Source: Grifola frondosa (lineage: Eukaryota; Basidiomycota; Agaricomycetes; Polyporales; Grifolaceae). From it: 64,000 nucleotides of DNA. The stretch is from assembly GCA_001683735.1 (NCBI GenBank), contig LUGG01000031.1:310001-374000 (forward strand). The letters run 5' to 3'. Position numbers and translations under genes: made by a program. Within the stretch, counting starts at the first letter, position 1, and each line of letters begins with the position of its first letter. Below the pieces are notes generated by a model, which saw only the letters and a program-made list of their open reading frames with translations, had not been told where the DNA came from and ran no database searches. Below are positions 33,663 through 46,899 of the stretch, in pieces.

Positions 33663-34963
33663 ATGCCATTCTTGCGCTTTGGAGAAACTCTTTCTGACTG
33701 GTTAAGCACCCAAAACATCTCACTGCATCTCACAGACTCTCCCGCGGCAGAACGGCCGGCCAAAATACGCCAAATAGCTCAGAGCATGCAGTTGGCACTG
33801 CCAAAATGGGTACAAAACGGACCTCACCCGTCCGTTTCGGTGGAATCAGAGGCGCTTGCAGCTTTCCTCTTGTCTTCAAAGCTAGGGCTAACGGATGATG
33901 CGCTGTCCGAGCATGGACCACTCTGGGACCAGTTCGACTACGTTTTATCTATATGCCGCTGTCTGCGCACAATCAAAAGAGAGGCTCGCGGCGCTACAAT
34001 ACTGACGACGCCTCTTTGGTCTATGCTGTTCTCGAGACTGGTTCAAGCACGTTTGCCGGATGCAACGGCATTGTAAGATTGCACTGATCATTATTATCAT
34101 ATTTAGAAGTCCTTTTTTCACTAGTGCTGTTCTTTCACAGGGAACATGCAGAATTTATGCTACCTCACGTCAGGAAACCTTTTTTGGATAGAGTGCCGAA
34201 CCAAAATCCTTCTGAGGGGATCGCCACGCTTCTTCCCTGCATCGGTGGGGAATGCAACGACGAGAAACTACTGGACTCACAAGGGTTTCACGCAGCTGAA
34301 TCCCTCGAGATTCCTATGACGAGGTTGAAGATAATGCGGAAGATGCCGCAGAAAATCGTGAAGTGGACCCTCTGCTCAATATGCACATCCTCTCGTCGCC
34401 CAGGTCTCAAAATCCGCCGGTAGTTCCAATACTCTGCATCGCAGACCAAACGAACATTATTCCTCTCATGGCCAGCACATTATATCAACGACACGTTCTC
34501 CACATCGATGAACCAGTCGTTGGGATTGGATTCTGCAGGACTGGAACTGTGTGCCAGGTATTGTTTGGTTGGCTAGACGATGACGCCGCACCTGAATCGG
34601 ACTTGGTACGTAACTGACTGTGGCGAAACTTGGGTCTGCAGCTGATATAATGATTCTCAGCCTCGTGTCCACGTAATTGCGCCGCTATCGCCTCACAATG
34701 TGGAGTATGGACAGTTTGACCTGATGCACCTGCAATCAATCCTGGAGCTTTCACAGTTTTTGCTCAGCCCGACACTCAAGGCGTATGCTGATCGAATCAA
34801 AGAGAAATTGCTTGCGTTTCAGAACATCGCCGCACATGATAATGTGGCACAAATCATTGCATGGAGGTCTGATTTTGCCAGCATAGACAGAACTAACGCC
34901 GCAAGCCGAGAACTCGCTAGCAGGATTACGAAATGGTTGAATGAAGTCGATGCCTCAAGGTGA
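33663..34963 (+). CDS. Hypothetical protein, apparent frame break
   Basis: No family recognised. Exon 1 starts MPFLRFGETLSDWLSTQN and runs to a GTAAGA donor at about 34074. The next exon starts near 34141 after TTTCACAG. The stretch from about 34310 (SYDEVEDNAEDAAENREV, then DPLLNMHILSSPRSQNPP) is in a different frame from the stretch before it, so a 1-base indel near 34308 is likely. A last intron ends near 34661. The C-terminal part reads HVIAPLSPHNVEYGQFDLMH and a helical segment to LNEVDASR. Globular, no signal peptide or membrane segment. Position between a HAD gene and another unknown gene gives no functional hint. Confidence 0.5.
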
Positions 34964-35168
34964 CGCCGCGTATAATATCTGCTACGCCACGCTGACTCTA
35001 CATCTTACTTTCTTTACGCCACCGTCGCCTTTGCTTGTGTATTTATTCACCAATGCTCAACACAATTTTTGCGCAATATCCCTCTCATTCACTTGGCATC
35101 AGTCCCAAGTCTACCACCCATCCTTTCGACATCGACATGTATGCTTTTCAGATGATCTCACCGTGATA

Positions 35169-37507
35169 ATGAATTACTCATGTTCTGTCAGAACTTCTAG
35201 TAAAGGCGCAGGAAAACAGAGGTGAGAACACTCTTCTATTTACATATGTGACTTGTGCTCAGACCTCACTCTCTATATTGACACAGCACTAGTATGCTGA
35301 GGGATGTTCTCGCATCTCCCAGCTCATATGCGGGCGGCAGTTCCGATGTCAGAACGGATCGCTCCGACAAGGACAAGTAAGTTGTGAAAATCATCAACAA
35401 CATGTCATTTTAACCTTTTACAGGTATAATCCACCACCGAAAGCATATTCATGTTCATCGTATGTGTGTTTGTTTTAGCAACTTCGTACAGAGTCTGACT
35501 CCAGGCCATGTAGGTTCGCCAAGAGATCTGACAACCACCCCTACACTCACGATCGCAATCGTTTCAACGTCAGGGAATGGCTTATTGATCAACTTACATT
35601 TACCCTGAGCCACAACACTGGCTGCGATGACTTCGAGGGGTTGGAGACAGTGTATGAAAACCTTACTACGCCACTCCGTCTTGGACCGAATGTAAGGGTC
35701 CGCTTTAAGTCGAATGTTCACCACCAATTGTTTTTAACAAGGACGAGACACCCAAAGTAGACCCGATATTACAGGATGCATGTGACGAATATTTCGAGAA
35801 GCTCAAAGATCCGAAGTTCCAGGATGGAGTGGATGAGAAGATCTTGGTTCAAATCAGAGATGCTCCTTCTGCGGCGTTCTATGTACAGCGCATGGCAATT
35901 GCATGCCTTTCAGCCGCGGTAACTGATGGGGCCACAGAAGCAGAATGCCGGTTTGCATGGGATCTTGCGTTGCAAGCGCTCCGCGACTGTTGGAAAGCCT
36001 CTCAACCAGGACCTTGCATCTCCGTCAAGTAAGTGGTCTTTTGTAATAACGGAGCACTGCAATTAAATCCATATCCAGAAAAGAGAGGATGCTCAGACTT
36101 CCACGTTCCATGCTCTTGGACAAGCTCAAACATGGGGAAGACCAAAAGGTATTTATCGAACTAGGCCAAGTGGCAAAGAAATACTTTGAATATTGCCAAA
36201 GTGCCTTTCAAGACTCCGATAGCGACCGATCCAGTGTTCTGGATGAACAGATGGCAGCTGCTGAACGGGAATCAGTGTCTATTGGACAACTTATCCATCT
36301 TTGGAAGAGACAGGCGGTTGAAACCAGAAAGCTACTCGACATTCGGTGTGGTGCCAGCCCAACGCAAGGACAAGTTGATGCAATGCTCACAATTTCCATC
36401 CCGGGCTTTTTAAACGAAGTCCGTGAGAAGTTAGGGCCTGGCGTAGAGGCAGAGGCCCTCATCGAAAATCTCACCTTTACACGGCGTCTTTCTAAGTCTT
36501 CTCCGGCACCCGATGTCACTATAACACGAGACCCGATCGTACGCTCCTCTGACCAACTGGCGCAAATGTCTGCGGATACAGTTAAATCAACCTCCAGATC
36601 ACAGGGCTCTCGTAATTCCAAAGTAAAACGTACGAGCGGGGATCCCAAGATCGCGAGTGCCAAGGAGCAAAAGGAAAGTAGGATGCTCATGAACAGCCTC
36701 TACATGACCGCTGTCTTCGACGAAGTTTCTCCATTGAACAATGACGACGACAGCGACGATGCGTCAGGCAATCATCTTGATTTGCCCCTTCTTCTTGTGG
36801 AATATAAAAAGAAGAAGGACATCTCGGAGACGACCGCTCGTAATCAGCATCGTATGTGTTGCACAAGTGCAGTGAGTTTTTATCCGTGCTTGGAATCACA
36901 GATTGCCCTGTGTTCTCTATGTTCACCAGTGGCTCCCAAGGTGTTCTGTGTTGTGCGTGGGTCTCGCATGCGGATCAGGTTCGTTTTTGTTGCAAGTTTC
37001 CGAGGATATAGCTCACCAAATGTACAGTGTGTGTATATCATGGAAAGAGGGATGACTGGGTTTGACATCGCCACAATCCCGGGTGCCATGAGATTCATCA
37101 CGTTCCTCCTACGACTTCAGTCTCACGCAGATGAGCTGAAGCGCCGCTTTGACGAAATCAAGGAGGACTTTTTGAAGTTATTGGAATCCAGCGAAGGGAG
37201 AGCGAAGATGAAGTGGACAATGGAAGCTCAGGTGAAGGAATATGATATCAAGCTGCCTTCGCAACAGGACAAGACGGAGAAAGTATCAACCTCAATCTCA
37301 GCGGACATCCCGAAGGGGGCAATCTCAGAGCTAGTAGGATCCGCGACCCGGCAACTGTCAGTTGCGTCCACACGTTCAAAATCGGAGGTTTCTGGTGGGA
37401 GACACGCACACGAGGCGGTCAAAGAGCGATCTTGGCGAGGGAGCAGAATGATGCGGAGAGTCCGGACGAGTCTGAAAGTGAGTCCGATTCCGAGTGAGAC
37501 GATGTAA
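35169..37507 (+). CDS. Basidiomycete protein of unknown function, possible PD-(D/E)XK-like core
   Basis: Multi-exon gene; start MNYSCSVRTSSKGAGKQR at 35169. The N-terminal half reads RNRFNVREWLIDQLTFTLSH, then ILQDACDEYFEKLKDPKFQD and FYVQRMAIACLSAAVTDG. The middle is helical and Ser-rich. The most distinctive block is DLPLLLVEYKKKKD, then NQHRM, EFLSVLGITDCPVF, GVLCCAWVSHADQ and MTGFDIATIPGAMRF. An acidic residue, then E-x-K on a hydrophobic strand, then a downstream N-Q-x-R helix is what PD-(D/E)XK nuclease-like folds show, but catalytic competence is unproven. One missing base near 36871 breaks the frame between NQHRM.. and EFLSV... The C-terminus is basic and low-complexity, stop at 37507. 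Similar proteins are, from memory, widespread in polypores. Confidence 0.55.
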
Positions 37508-38389
37508 CCACTAGCAAGGACCACAAGCCATCACGTAGATAGTTGACTGTTACTCAGCAATGTTGTGTGTATAGATGTGTGATATCGAATCTTACGCTGC
37601 TTTGAATATGAAGGAAATGTTGCCAATAAATTGGCACCAGGCTCAGGGCGGATTCGGCTATTTCCTTTCTTAGTGCAAGTATTGCCGTCTCTATTAGCGC
37701 TCAGGCCTTATCTCTGTCTTCACTGTCTTTTCTTCGGCCGTTGTTAAAACACGAAGGTCTCCATTGGGATTCCCTCTGCGTATATAAACCCCCACACTTG
37801 TATGCGTAAGGTAGTCCTCTGTGCTCTTTCGTGTGACACCGCCACTAGTGCGTACTGCGCGTCACATCACAACTCATGCGATAGCCCCGTACGGGTAACT
37901 ATCAGGTTTCAAAGAGTCCACCTGCTCTAAGTGATATGGGTGCTGCCAAAATGCTTACCATCGACAGAACCTTGCGCCCAGATAGTACGCCCATGATGCT
38001 TCCTAATTCTCCGAGAGCCTTGATGCCGTACGTGTCTTCCACTGAACCGCTTTCCCTCCGCTTCTAGATAATGGTCCAGCGAGGTGTGATGTTAGCGACA
38101 ACGCGGAAGGGGTCCAGCTGACGTCTTCGTATGCCCCGCTATGGTAAGGAAGATGGGAGACGCATGTATCACCTATGTCAGAAGTCAAAGTGATGGGTTC
38201 ATCAATTTTCCCACCCACAACACATGCTCATCATACAGGTGTCGACAGCGTCCAAATTGTGTGCGCGTGGTATCGTCATAAGGTCTTCGCATCTTGCAAT
38301 TTCTTATCCCTGCTATTTCGGTTTACATAAAATCTTCCGCGCTATCATCAACTGAGGCGACGCGAGCACTCGTCGCCTCATTTCTGGAA
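37508..38389. other. Intergenic, no gene seen
   Basis: Contains the upstream region of the first sedolisin copy. A TTTACATAAAATC block at about 38323-38335, roughly 60 bp before its ATG, resembles the CATAAAT block upstream of the two intact copies. Confidence 0.45.
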
Positions 38390-40780
38390 ATGTGGGGGTA
38401 TACTTACATTTTCGCTCTTTCGATTAGTCTCTCTCAATTCGCACTTACCGCTATCGTTGCATCTCCAAGCCCTTGGCCTCGCGTTGTTCATGAGTCACGC
38501 CGCTCCGCACCTGTAGGTTGGATCCCAGTCCGCCGGGCCGAACCACGCACAGTTCTCCCCCTTCGCGTTGGTCTCGCTCAGTCCAATCTTGGAAGTCTAG
38601 AGGAATATTTGCTTGACGTGTCCCACCCCGACTCGCCCAATTACGGCAAGCATTGGAGCGCTGGGCAAGTCGCTAGCACGTTTCGTCCGTCGAAGGAATC
38701 CGTCGATACAGTGCATGCGTGGCTCGTTGAATCTGGTGGATGGACGAGTTTCGGGTGAAATTGAGTACTGGCGGTGGGTGGCTTCTAGTGAACATCACAG
38801 TGGAGGAGGCCGAGCATCTTCTTGGAACCGAGTACTATGTGTACGAGCACGGTGAAGACGGTACGGAGCACATTGCGTGCGCCGATGGATATCACCTTCC
38901 GGCTCATGTCTCGAAGCACGTCGAGATCATCACGCCGACGTTGCATTTTGATGCGCATAGGAAGAGGAGGTTGATCGCGGAGAAAAGATCAGACTTAAAT
39001 CTTGCGAAGAAAGTTGGCACGTTGGGTGCGTCTCCGAAGATTGGCGAGACTCTTGATGTGAGTTCTTGTTTGTTCATCCCTTTCTGGATCTGAGGGTTGC
39101 ATTTAATAGAGCGTCTCTACGGATCTCTCGCATTGCGATCAGGCGATCACTCTTGCCTGCCTCCGCGTGCTATACAGCTTTGACTACGAGCCTGTGGCTG
39201 CTAGCAAGAACTCGATCGGTATTGGTGCGTACGTTGAAGAACTCCACTTCGCACATATTGATAACCACGTTGGCAGTCGAATACACCCCACAAGCCCATA
39301 ATCCCTCCGACTTCGATCTCTTCTTTGGAAACTTTTCCTCGAGCCAGGTGGGCCAGCGGCCTACGCTTGTGAGCATCGATGGTGGTGAGTACCAACAATA
39401 TTTTTGCGTGCATCTCATGCATCGGTATTTAGGTTTCATCGACTCTGCCGGATCGAAGATTGAATCTAGTCTCGATCTTCAATACGCTATGGGACTTGTG
39501 GGGAAGAAACAAGAGGTGCAATTGTACCAGGTTGGAGATGCAGTCGAAGGTCAGCCAGGATTATGTACAGTCGCCTTCTTTTACTGATGAGATCGTTGTG
39601 ACTCTAGGTGGCTCGTTCAACAATCTACTGGACGCATTAGATGCCTCGTTTTGTACCTTCGAGGGCGGAGATGACCCGAATGAAGACGGTATATATCCCG
39701 ATCCATTTGGTGGATACCAGGGTATGTACATCTATTTTCTTGGCGTATATTAACTCTGATCGTCTCACCAGGCCCGGAAAGCTGCGGCATTGTGAAACCT
39801 GCGTTTATCATCTCTACATCATACGGTCATAATGAAGCCGACCTCACTCCTGCTTACGCGCAGAGACAGTGCGCAGAATACGGCAAAGTATGCTCGTGCT
39901 TCTTTCGATTCATGTCGCTCACTATCGTCTGATAATCAAAGCTCGGTCTCATGGGAGTTACTATTCTGTACTCTTCTGGTGATGTCGGCGTGGCAGGGAG
40001 GAACAATGTATGCCTTGAACCTAACGGCACTCAAGTCCTTGGTGCTCCAATCTTCGACCCATCATTCCCAGGAGGGTGCCCTTTCGTGACCAGTGTCGGT
40101 GCAACGCAGGTCGTGCCTGGGAACAAGGTGTACCGTTGTGCTTCCTCCGAGTTTCTGACGGGTTCTCAACATTACTTAGGTCACAGATCCGGAGAGCGCA
40201 GTGTTCCAGCGCTTCCCTTCGGGTGGTGGGTTCTCGAATGTGTTCCCGATCCCAGAGTTCCAGAAAAATGCCATACATGAGTATTTGACCAAGTTCCCTC
40301 CTCCGTATGCCTCGAATATCTTCAACGCAAGTGGGCGAGCACACCCCGACATCGCGGCTAATGGGTATGATGCTATTTCTTCTTCGTGATTGCCATAAGT
40401 ATACGTCTTCTCAGGTTGAACTTCACGGTCATTATCAATGGGAGTTTCATCTTAATATCCGGTACCTCCGCCTCCACCCCTGCAGCTGCTGCGATCCTTT
40501 CCGCAATCAATGATGCCCGTCTCCGGTGGGGAAGACCCCATTGGCTGGATCAACCCCGCAGTATGCACTCATGTTGATCGCTCACATTCCCGCATTGATT
40601 GCGTTCCGATACAGATTTACTCGCCTGCCTTCCGGAGCATTCAATGACATAACAAACGGAAGCAACCCAGGATGTGGTACTGCAGGCTTCAAGGCCGAGC
40701 CTGGCTGGGATCCTGTTACTGGTTTGGGCACACTGAATTTCAGGAAGTTGTTGGACAGGTGGTTGTCTCTACGTAAAAGG
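38390..40780 (+). pseudogene. Sedolisin (S53 peptidase) copy 1, frameshifted
   Basis: Full-length relative of the two intact genes downstream. It has a signal peptide (MWGYTYIFALSISLSQFALT), a pro-kumamolisin prodomain (LPLRVGLAQSNLGSLEEYLL, DVSHPDSPNYGKHW), then about nine short exons. Catalytic residues are all present: Glu and Asp in KIESSLDLQYAMG (E-x3-D), Asp of the oxyanion hole in YSSGDVG, and Ser in SGTSAST. The calcium-site region FNDIT..GWDPVTGLG is present. Frame breaks occur near 38735, 40520, 40537 and 40628, each a change of one or two bases. Several are in G or C runs, so part could be assembly noise, but four in one gene next to two clean copies favour a decayed gene. Confidence 0.8.
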
Positions 40781-42867
40781 CGCATGACTGATTGTGTGGG
40801 CGTCTCGGAGGTGTATGCTGCAGGTGGTGCACCTGTAACTGCGGCCAGTATTTTTCAATGGCGAATGCTGTTTTGTGGTGCGTTGTTCGGTCCGGAGTCT
40901 CCTGCGCCACTTATCCCTGGAAACCTTCAATGAAACAGGCGCTGAACTTGAACCGGAGCGCGGGTGGGTTCTTCACAAGGCCTACTTCTCACTAGCAATC
41001 TGCAGGGTTTCCATTCTCGCAATTACCCTCCAGCGCTCAAAGTTTACCACAACAACTAAGTTAATTTCTTGTGAACGTAACTCTTCGAAGCCAGTTCTGT
41101 GTGCCATCTGCAATGCGCAGTGTCGAGCGTTAGACGTTCAAGAGTCTTGTAAATAACGCAGACATAGACTCATGAAAATCTTTGGGAAGTCCTCCGTAAC
41201 TCTCAAGACCGTTGCTGACCGCCCGTACTCCATATCTCATAGCGCTTTGTCGGGCCTCGACCTTGTTGTCCGCAAATACTCGGATGCATTGAAGCGAACA
41301 CCTTTGACCACACGAGGTTGGGACTCTCCATTTGCTCCAAGGCCAATTTAATACTGCACTTAATTAATTATTAATTGAAGACCGACCAGGAGCTGTAGAC
41401 CCTCAGCATGTCACAGATTCGAAACCTCACAGCTCCCAAAATTCAAATGCTGCGGACAATCGCCACTCAATTGCCATCTCTCCACCTCGGACGCATGGAT
41501 GAAGCGGCCGTGACTGTTGTATAGCGGAGGATTAGTGCTTGGAGCAGACCATGAATTCCCAACTACCCTGTATGATTCCGACGTCTGAAGTACCTTCAAT
41601 ATGTCACAAAATCTGCACATGTCGTCGCTCATTTGTTTCTGCCTTGGTGATCATCCGACGATCGTGATCGAAATTCTATATAAACTTCCGTTATGATCGA
41701 GATGTATTAAATCGGCATCCGTAGTCAAAATCTCGTCATGGCTTGTCTGTTATAAAGCCAATTCTTACCGCTTGTTTAGCGGATGATGCTCCACTTGCGC
41801 AAAGGACTGTCAGGCTTTCTGACCCTTGCTACACACAATCATGATCAGCATAGATTCGTCACAGAGTACCGGTAGAAGCCCGACATTCAAGAATCGGTCG
41901 TAGTGGTTTCTCGCGTCATATTCCCAAGTCTCATACTCTTACCTCCGACATACGTGTCATCCTAATTTCAGGTTTCGGAATTCGTGCCAGCCACGCATGT
42001 GGTTTTATTCGATCTCTAAGCAAACTTCGAATGTGAGCCTCAGCTTGAAGGTGAAAAGACTTGAAGCCACGCATAACTTCCCCGATATCGACGCCATTCA
42101 CGATAATCTCGAGTCTGTATGGTGTCGGTGTCGCGTCAATCTTTCTTTATATCCTCCCAATTGTTGGTCATCCGCTGGATGTGACGTTGTGTTCCTCACC
42201 ATTGGCACCTGAGGAAGTGGTATATTGACAGTTTGAACTTCGAGATAACGAGATTGGCGAGCTACCTCACTGTAACCCTCAAAATACTAATCGATTCATG
42301 GGAGTATTTTCAACCAAGAAAACCAACAGGAGGGAAATATATTCAAAACGAGAAAGCCGGGGAGCACACACACAGGCGCCTTGCACTTGCCTGCCCACGT
42401 GGCCTCAGCTGAAGCGCTGGCGCTGTTCATCTCTGACCTCCATGTGCTGAGTGATCTGTGATATTCGTGCTATGCATGGTCATTCTGTCTTCGCATCTCG
42501 AAGTTGACGAATTGGTTTCTCCTAGTATTAGTATTCTGACTTCAGCCATCAGTACGGTTCGTTGGATGGAGATCATGCTATGGTAGACGTCCATAGCACC
42601 TCGGGCTTGGCGGCCGCGGTGGACGTCTGACGCGTTTGCTACATGCTACTTGAGGTGAGTGTACAATTCATTGCGAACAATTTGGTGACATTAACTTGTT
42701 ATGTCCGCCTATGGTTAACGACCACGTCAAATACTCGATCACTCGTCTAACATAGCTGTGGAGGCTCATGCAACCTCTGGTCCATTCGGTCCAGTCCTCA
42801 ACTTGCAATACATGATGCACATTAGCAAGCTACTGAAAATGCGGTTGTTTTGAGTGCGAGACGGTCT
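40781..42867. other. Spacer in the sedolisin array
   Basis: About 2 kb with no supportable gene. AT-rich patch TTAATTAATTATTAATT at 41361-41377. The 5' part of the sedolisin fragment at 42868 might have decayed beyond recognition here. Confidence 0.4.
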
Positions 42868-43250
42868 AGAACGTTGTCAATATCCAGCCAATATATTGAA
42901 TCCGACAGGCACTTCGAGGGCGTTTCCTGTGCTCTCCGCCAATGGGTATCATGTTGTTCACTATGTGACAGTCTCTGGCTTGGCCCCGGTCGTCGCAGTA
43001 ATGCTATCTGCGGTCAAAAACGTCCGTGTCTCGCCATCGGAAAGTGCCCCATCGGTGCAGCAACTCGTTGTCACCCTTCTGTCCCGACAATCAAATTGTC
43101 GGGGTATGTACACCGCAGTTCTTATTCGCCGTTCGAGAATATTTTCAACGTGCACGGGACGAGCCCGGGCCGCGATACCTGCGCTGGCTGGGCATGTCCA
43201 ACTTCCCGCGAATCGGTTGGGCCTGTCCAGGCGACAGCAGTTCGTGAACC
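42868..43250 (+). pseudogene. Sedolisin fragment (C-terminal remnant) between copies 1 and 2
   Basis: Degenerate but clear match to the last third of the neighbouring peptidases. It reads YPANILNPTGTSRAF, SANG, a remnant intron ending GACAG, VSGLAPVVAVMLSAV (the catalytic-Ser region with GTS lost to GL-), LAIGKCPIG, and after a further gap YSPFENIFNVHGTSPG and AGWACP in shifted frames. Order and spacing follow the intact copies. No prodomain or N-terminal exons were found upstream. Confidence 0.75.
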
Positions 43251-43796
43251 TGTCAGGTTATACTATTACTCACATCAGGGATTGCGTCGTCACAGGTTCA
43301 CGATACATATCAGTGTACCCTCATTCTTGTCTTGTATTTCTGATATGTTAACTGATATTTACACTTCAGCTGACAGCCAACGGAGGGCCGTTCTATTCGA
43401 TCACCACATGATGATCCCATCCAAACATATCCGCTCCGAAACAAACTAGATTTGCTAGTTTGGTACACGAGGATTCAGTTTCCCGTGCGTCCTGTTCTAG
43501 GTATCGGAGTTGCTCATCCGCATGAGTAGGCTATGGCCTTTGTGTGGTTGATGATCGATGAGCCCTCGGCGACAATATGCCATTCAACATTTACTCCGCG
43601 ATGACCTCGACCTCCACTTCACAGCGTCGTATTGAATGTTGAACCTCGAACCGTTTAGGGTTCGGCGAGAATAGCAAACAACGTCGATGCGGGACCAGAG
43701 CTGTTTGTTGTGAGTAACTTAACCTGTGCAAACTAGCCAGATCTCGAAGACACTCGTTTACCCTCTCTGTTTAGCCATTGTTTTGATAGGTCCTCG
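43251..43796. other. Spacer with segment repeated before copy 3
   Basis: The block at about 43369-43430 (GACAGCCAACGGAGGGCCGT region) is similar to 47422-47480 upstream of copy 3, so the duplicated unit seems to have included intergenic sequence. Confidence 0.45.
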
Positions 43797-43800
43797 CATA

Positions 43801-43831
43801 TGTGATAACCGTCAGACGATGTACATAAATT
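43801..43831 (+). promoter_or_regulatory. Conserved promoter block of sedolisin copy 2
   Basis: TGTGATAACCG followed by GATGTACATAAAT, 40-70 bp before the ATG. It is shared almost base for base with the copy-3 upstream region. Contains GATAA, the core site of fungal GATA-type nitrogen regulators, and a TATA-like CATAAAT. Confidence 0.5.
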
Positions 43832-43870
43832 GGAACGATCGCAGGAGCTCGTCCGGCAGTGTCTCCCAAG

Positions 43871-46290
43871 ATGTTGGCCTTCACTCGTCTCTTTATGCTG
43901 TGCCTTCTGGCCGCTGCCCCATACGCGGCAGTTGCCTCTCCTGTTGCAAAGAGCTACCACGAATCTCGTCGTTCTATCCCGGCAGGATGGACCCCCGTTC
44001 GCCGAGCTGAGGCCGACATCGTCCTTCCTCTTCGCATAGGCCTCGTACAATCCAATCTTCACAATATCGAGGCGTACCTACTTGATGTTTCTCATCCGGA
44101 CTCGCCCAATTACGGAAATCACTGGAATGCTGCCCAGGTTGCTGACACGTTCCGCCCTTCCAACGAGACCGTGGACGTCGTGCGTTCATGGCTAGTTGCC
44201 GATGGCGGCATCGATTTTCAGCGTATCTCGTTGAGCGGCAATGGAGGCTGGCTTCAAGTGGACATGACTGTTGATGAGGTCGAGCGTCTCTTGGGCACGG
44301 AGTACTACGTATACGAAAATCTGGACAGCGGTGCTGAACACATTGCGTGCAAGGGCGGATATGAGTTGCCTGGACACGTCTCGAAGCACGTCGACTTCAT
44401 CACGCCTACTCTTCACTTTGATGTCAGTCTGAAGTCGAGACGATCCTCCAAGGCACGAAGACGGGCTTCTATGGCCAGTTCGTCTTTTTCCCCCAAGGTT
44501 GGAAATCCCTTTAAGGTAACCCAGCCCCCTCTATCGTACATCCCTCCATGCTGACATTATGGTGTATCAATTTCATAGGATATTCAATCCGGCGTTTCAA
44601 ACTGCAGTGAACAACTCACACTGGATTGTCTTCGCGCTCTGTACGACTTCAACTACAACCCTGTAGCCACAGACAGAAATACAGTCGGCGTTGGTAAGGA
44701 ATGTCCCCCAGATCGATGCCTGCACTACTAACGCCCACGACCTGCAGTGGAATATGATCCAGATCATTATGTTGCAACTGATATGGACCTATTCTTCAGC
44801 ACCTACTCTAAGAGCCAAGTTGGACAAAGACCAAAATTAGTTGCTGTCGACGGTGGTAAGCTGTTTTCATATTTATATGCCAAAGGTGTAATCGACTAAT
44901 ATCATGAATAGGTGTACTTGTGGATTATGGAGATATTTTGGAATCAAATCTTGATACTCAGTGCATGATGGGACTCCTCGGCCCTAAACAAGAAGTGCAA
45001 TTGTACCAGGTGGGAGACGGCGTCGAATTTAGTGAGTAATTCCATTTTGCAAGTTTCTGCTGTGTTCATAAATAATCTATTCGCAGAGGATCTCTCTTTC
45101 AACAACTTTCTTGACGCCATCGACGGGTCCTATTGTACATTTGAAGGTGGAGATGACCCGAGCTTTGATGCAATCTTCCCTGATCCAGCCCCGGGCGGCT
45201 ATAAAAGTATGTCATCATTCTAAGCAGATATATTACTTTTATTCTGTTGATCATTATCTCTAGGTAAAGACTGTGGGACAGCCAAGCCAGCCTACGTGAT
45301 CTCAACCTCCTATGGATACGACGAAGCGCAACTCACGCCGGCCTATGTGCAAAGGCAGTGCACCGAGTATGCCAAGGTACGATAGTATTCTCGTCTACCC
45401 GAGACATAATTATACATCTTGCCACACAGCTCGGTCTTATGGGTACTACTATTTTATACTCTTCCGGAGATTCCGGTGTGGCCGGAAACGGTGATGCATG
45501 CCTCGATCCTGATGGGACGGTAGACTACAATGGTGTGATATTCAATCCGACATTCCCTGCTGGATGTCCGTACATCACGAGTGTTGGCGGCACACAAGTT
45601 GACCCAGGTGCCAGTGTGAGTCCCTAAGATGGTATGCCCGTCGCAGTTCTGAGCAACTCTTGCAGGTCACAGACCCGGAGAGCGCGTGGATGGTGCTCGA
45701 CGTATTTTACTCTAGCGGCGGTTTCTCTAATGTCTTCGCCATACCTGATTATCAGAAGAGCACAGTGCAAGGATATCTGAAGAACTACCCACCTCCGTAC
45801 TCCACGGATATATGCAATTTCACAGCGTCGAGGGCATACCCTGATTTATCGGCGAACGCGTATGTCGCATTTAGGCTTACCATACTGAAGAAGGGATCGC
45901 TGAACCACTCTTGATTGTAGCAATAACTACAGCATTGGTTACAATGGCGAATTAGCTCCTGTGTCAGGAACCTCAGCGGCGGCACCAACTGTCGGAGCTA
46001 TTCTCACTTCGATCAACGATGCCCGACTGGCGATCGGAAAAGGGCCTATTGGTTTCATTAATCCTGCTGTAAGATAGATTTTCTATATTGTTGTAATACC
46101 ATGGTTAACTCTTGAGTCTCTTCAGATATACTCACCGTTCTTCCGAGACGCTTTCAACGATATTACGAAGGGATCCAACCCTGGTTGTGGCACGGATGGG
46201 TTCAACGCCGTTCCTGGATGGGATCCCGTCACTGGATTGGGTACGCCGAACTTCAAGAAGCTGCTTGCGAAATGGCTGGTCCTGCCTTGA
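43871..46290 (+). CDS. Secreted sedolisin (S53 serine-carboxyl peptidase), copy 2
   Basis: Acid-active secreted peptidase, probably a tripeptidyl-peptidase or endopeptidase for extracellular protein breakdown. Signal peptide MLAFTRLFMLCLLAAAPYAA, then a pro-kumamolisin prodomain (VLPLRIGLVQSNLHNIEAYL, VSHPDSPNYGNHW, GTEYYVYE). After a basic junction (SLKSRRSSKARRRAS), the likely processing region, the catalytic domain begins. The catalytic pair is E-x3-D in ILESNLDTQCMMG; oxyanion Asp in YSSGDSGVAG; Ser in SGTSAAAPTVGAIL. The Ca-binding end is DAFNDITKGSNPGCG and GWDPVTGLGTPNF, stop 46288-46290. About ten exons with short introns, all frame-keeping where checked. Closest relative is copy 3, 4.2 kb downstream. 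Confidence 0.9.
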
Positions 46291-46899
46291 ACAGGAGAGC
46301 CTTGGCGAGAACAGCTCTCAATGTATAAGTATGATCAGATTTTTGGTAGCGTTTGGATTTGATTTGTGCAATATTGTAATGTTACATCGAACGTGACAGA
46401 TACCGTGATAATACGTGACCGTCACACAATTCCAGTCACTCGGTCTTGCATGGTATTTACTTCCATTGGCCTCTCTGTGAGGCTCTGAGCAGTAGGCTTG
46501 GGCTTTCTAGCTTTGCATTGGCGACATCTACCTAATAGGTCTTGTCGGTTTCCGAGTTGTAAAGGCTGTTTAGCGCTGAGCTTTCAATGCGTTGGCTTCT
46601 ATCAATCTCGGTCACTGCGTCTGAGAACCTCTTGAGACCTTGCGAATAATTTTCATGCACGCTGAGGGACTTCACGGCATTCACAAGCAACCAGTCAACA
46701 TTGCTTTCCGAAATGAATCTGTTTAGTCTTGGCTGATGCGTTGTGCATCCCACTCTTGTCAATCTCTGAACTTCATGCGCTGGATCCCATCGTCCGTGAT
46801 ATTCGTCATGTTCTGTACGACACAAATAGCGCCTGGTATCATCGTGTGTTCGCTTTTCTTTTCTTTGACCTTCAGTTGGCAGGTCGCCGGCCTAGCAGC
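46291..46899. other. Spacer, no gene seen
   Basis: 3' flank of copy 2 up to the next sedolisin remnant. No coding frame with recognisable features. Confidence 0.45.

Noticed and set aside
36855..36875. 21-nt intron (GTATGT..GTGCAG) in the unknown gene
   Set aside because: Too short for spliceosomal splicing; a one-base indel explains the frame change better.
41361..41377. Origin or CRISPR-like AT repeat
   Set aside because: A single short AT-rich palindromic stretch without spacers or further copies; ordinary intergenic sequence.
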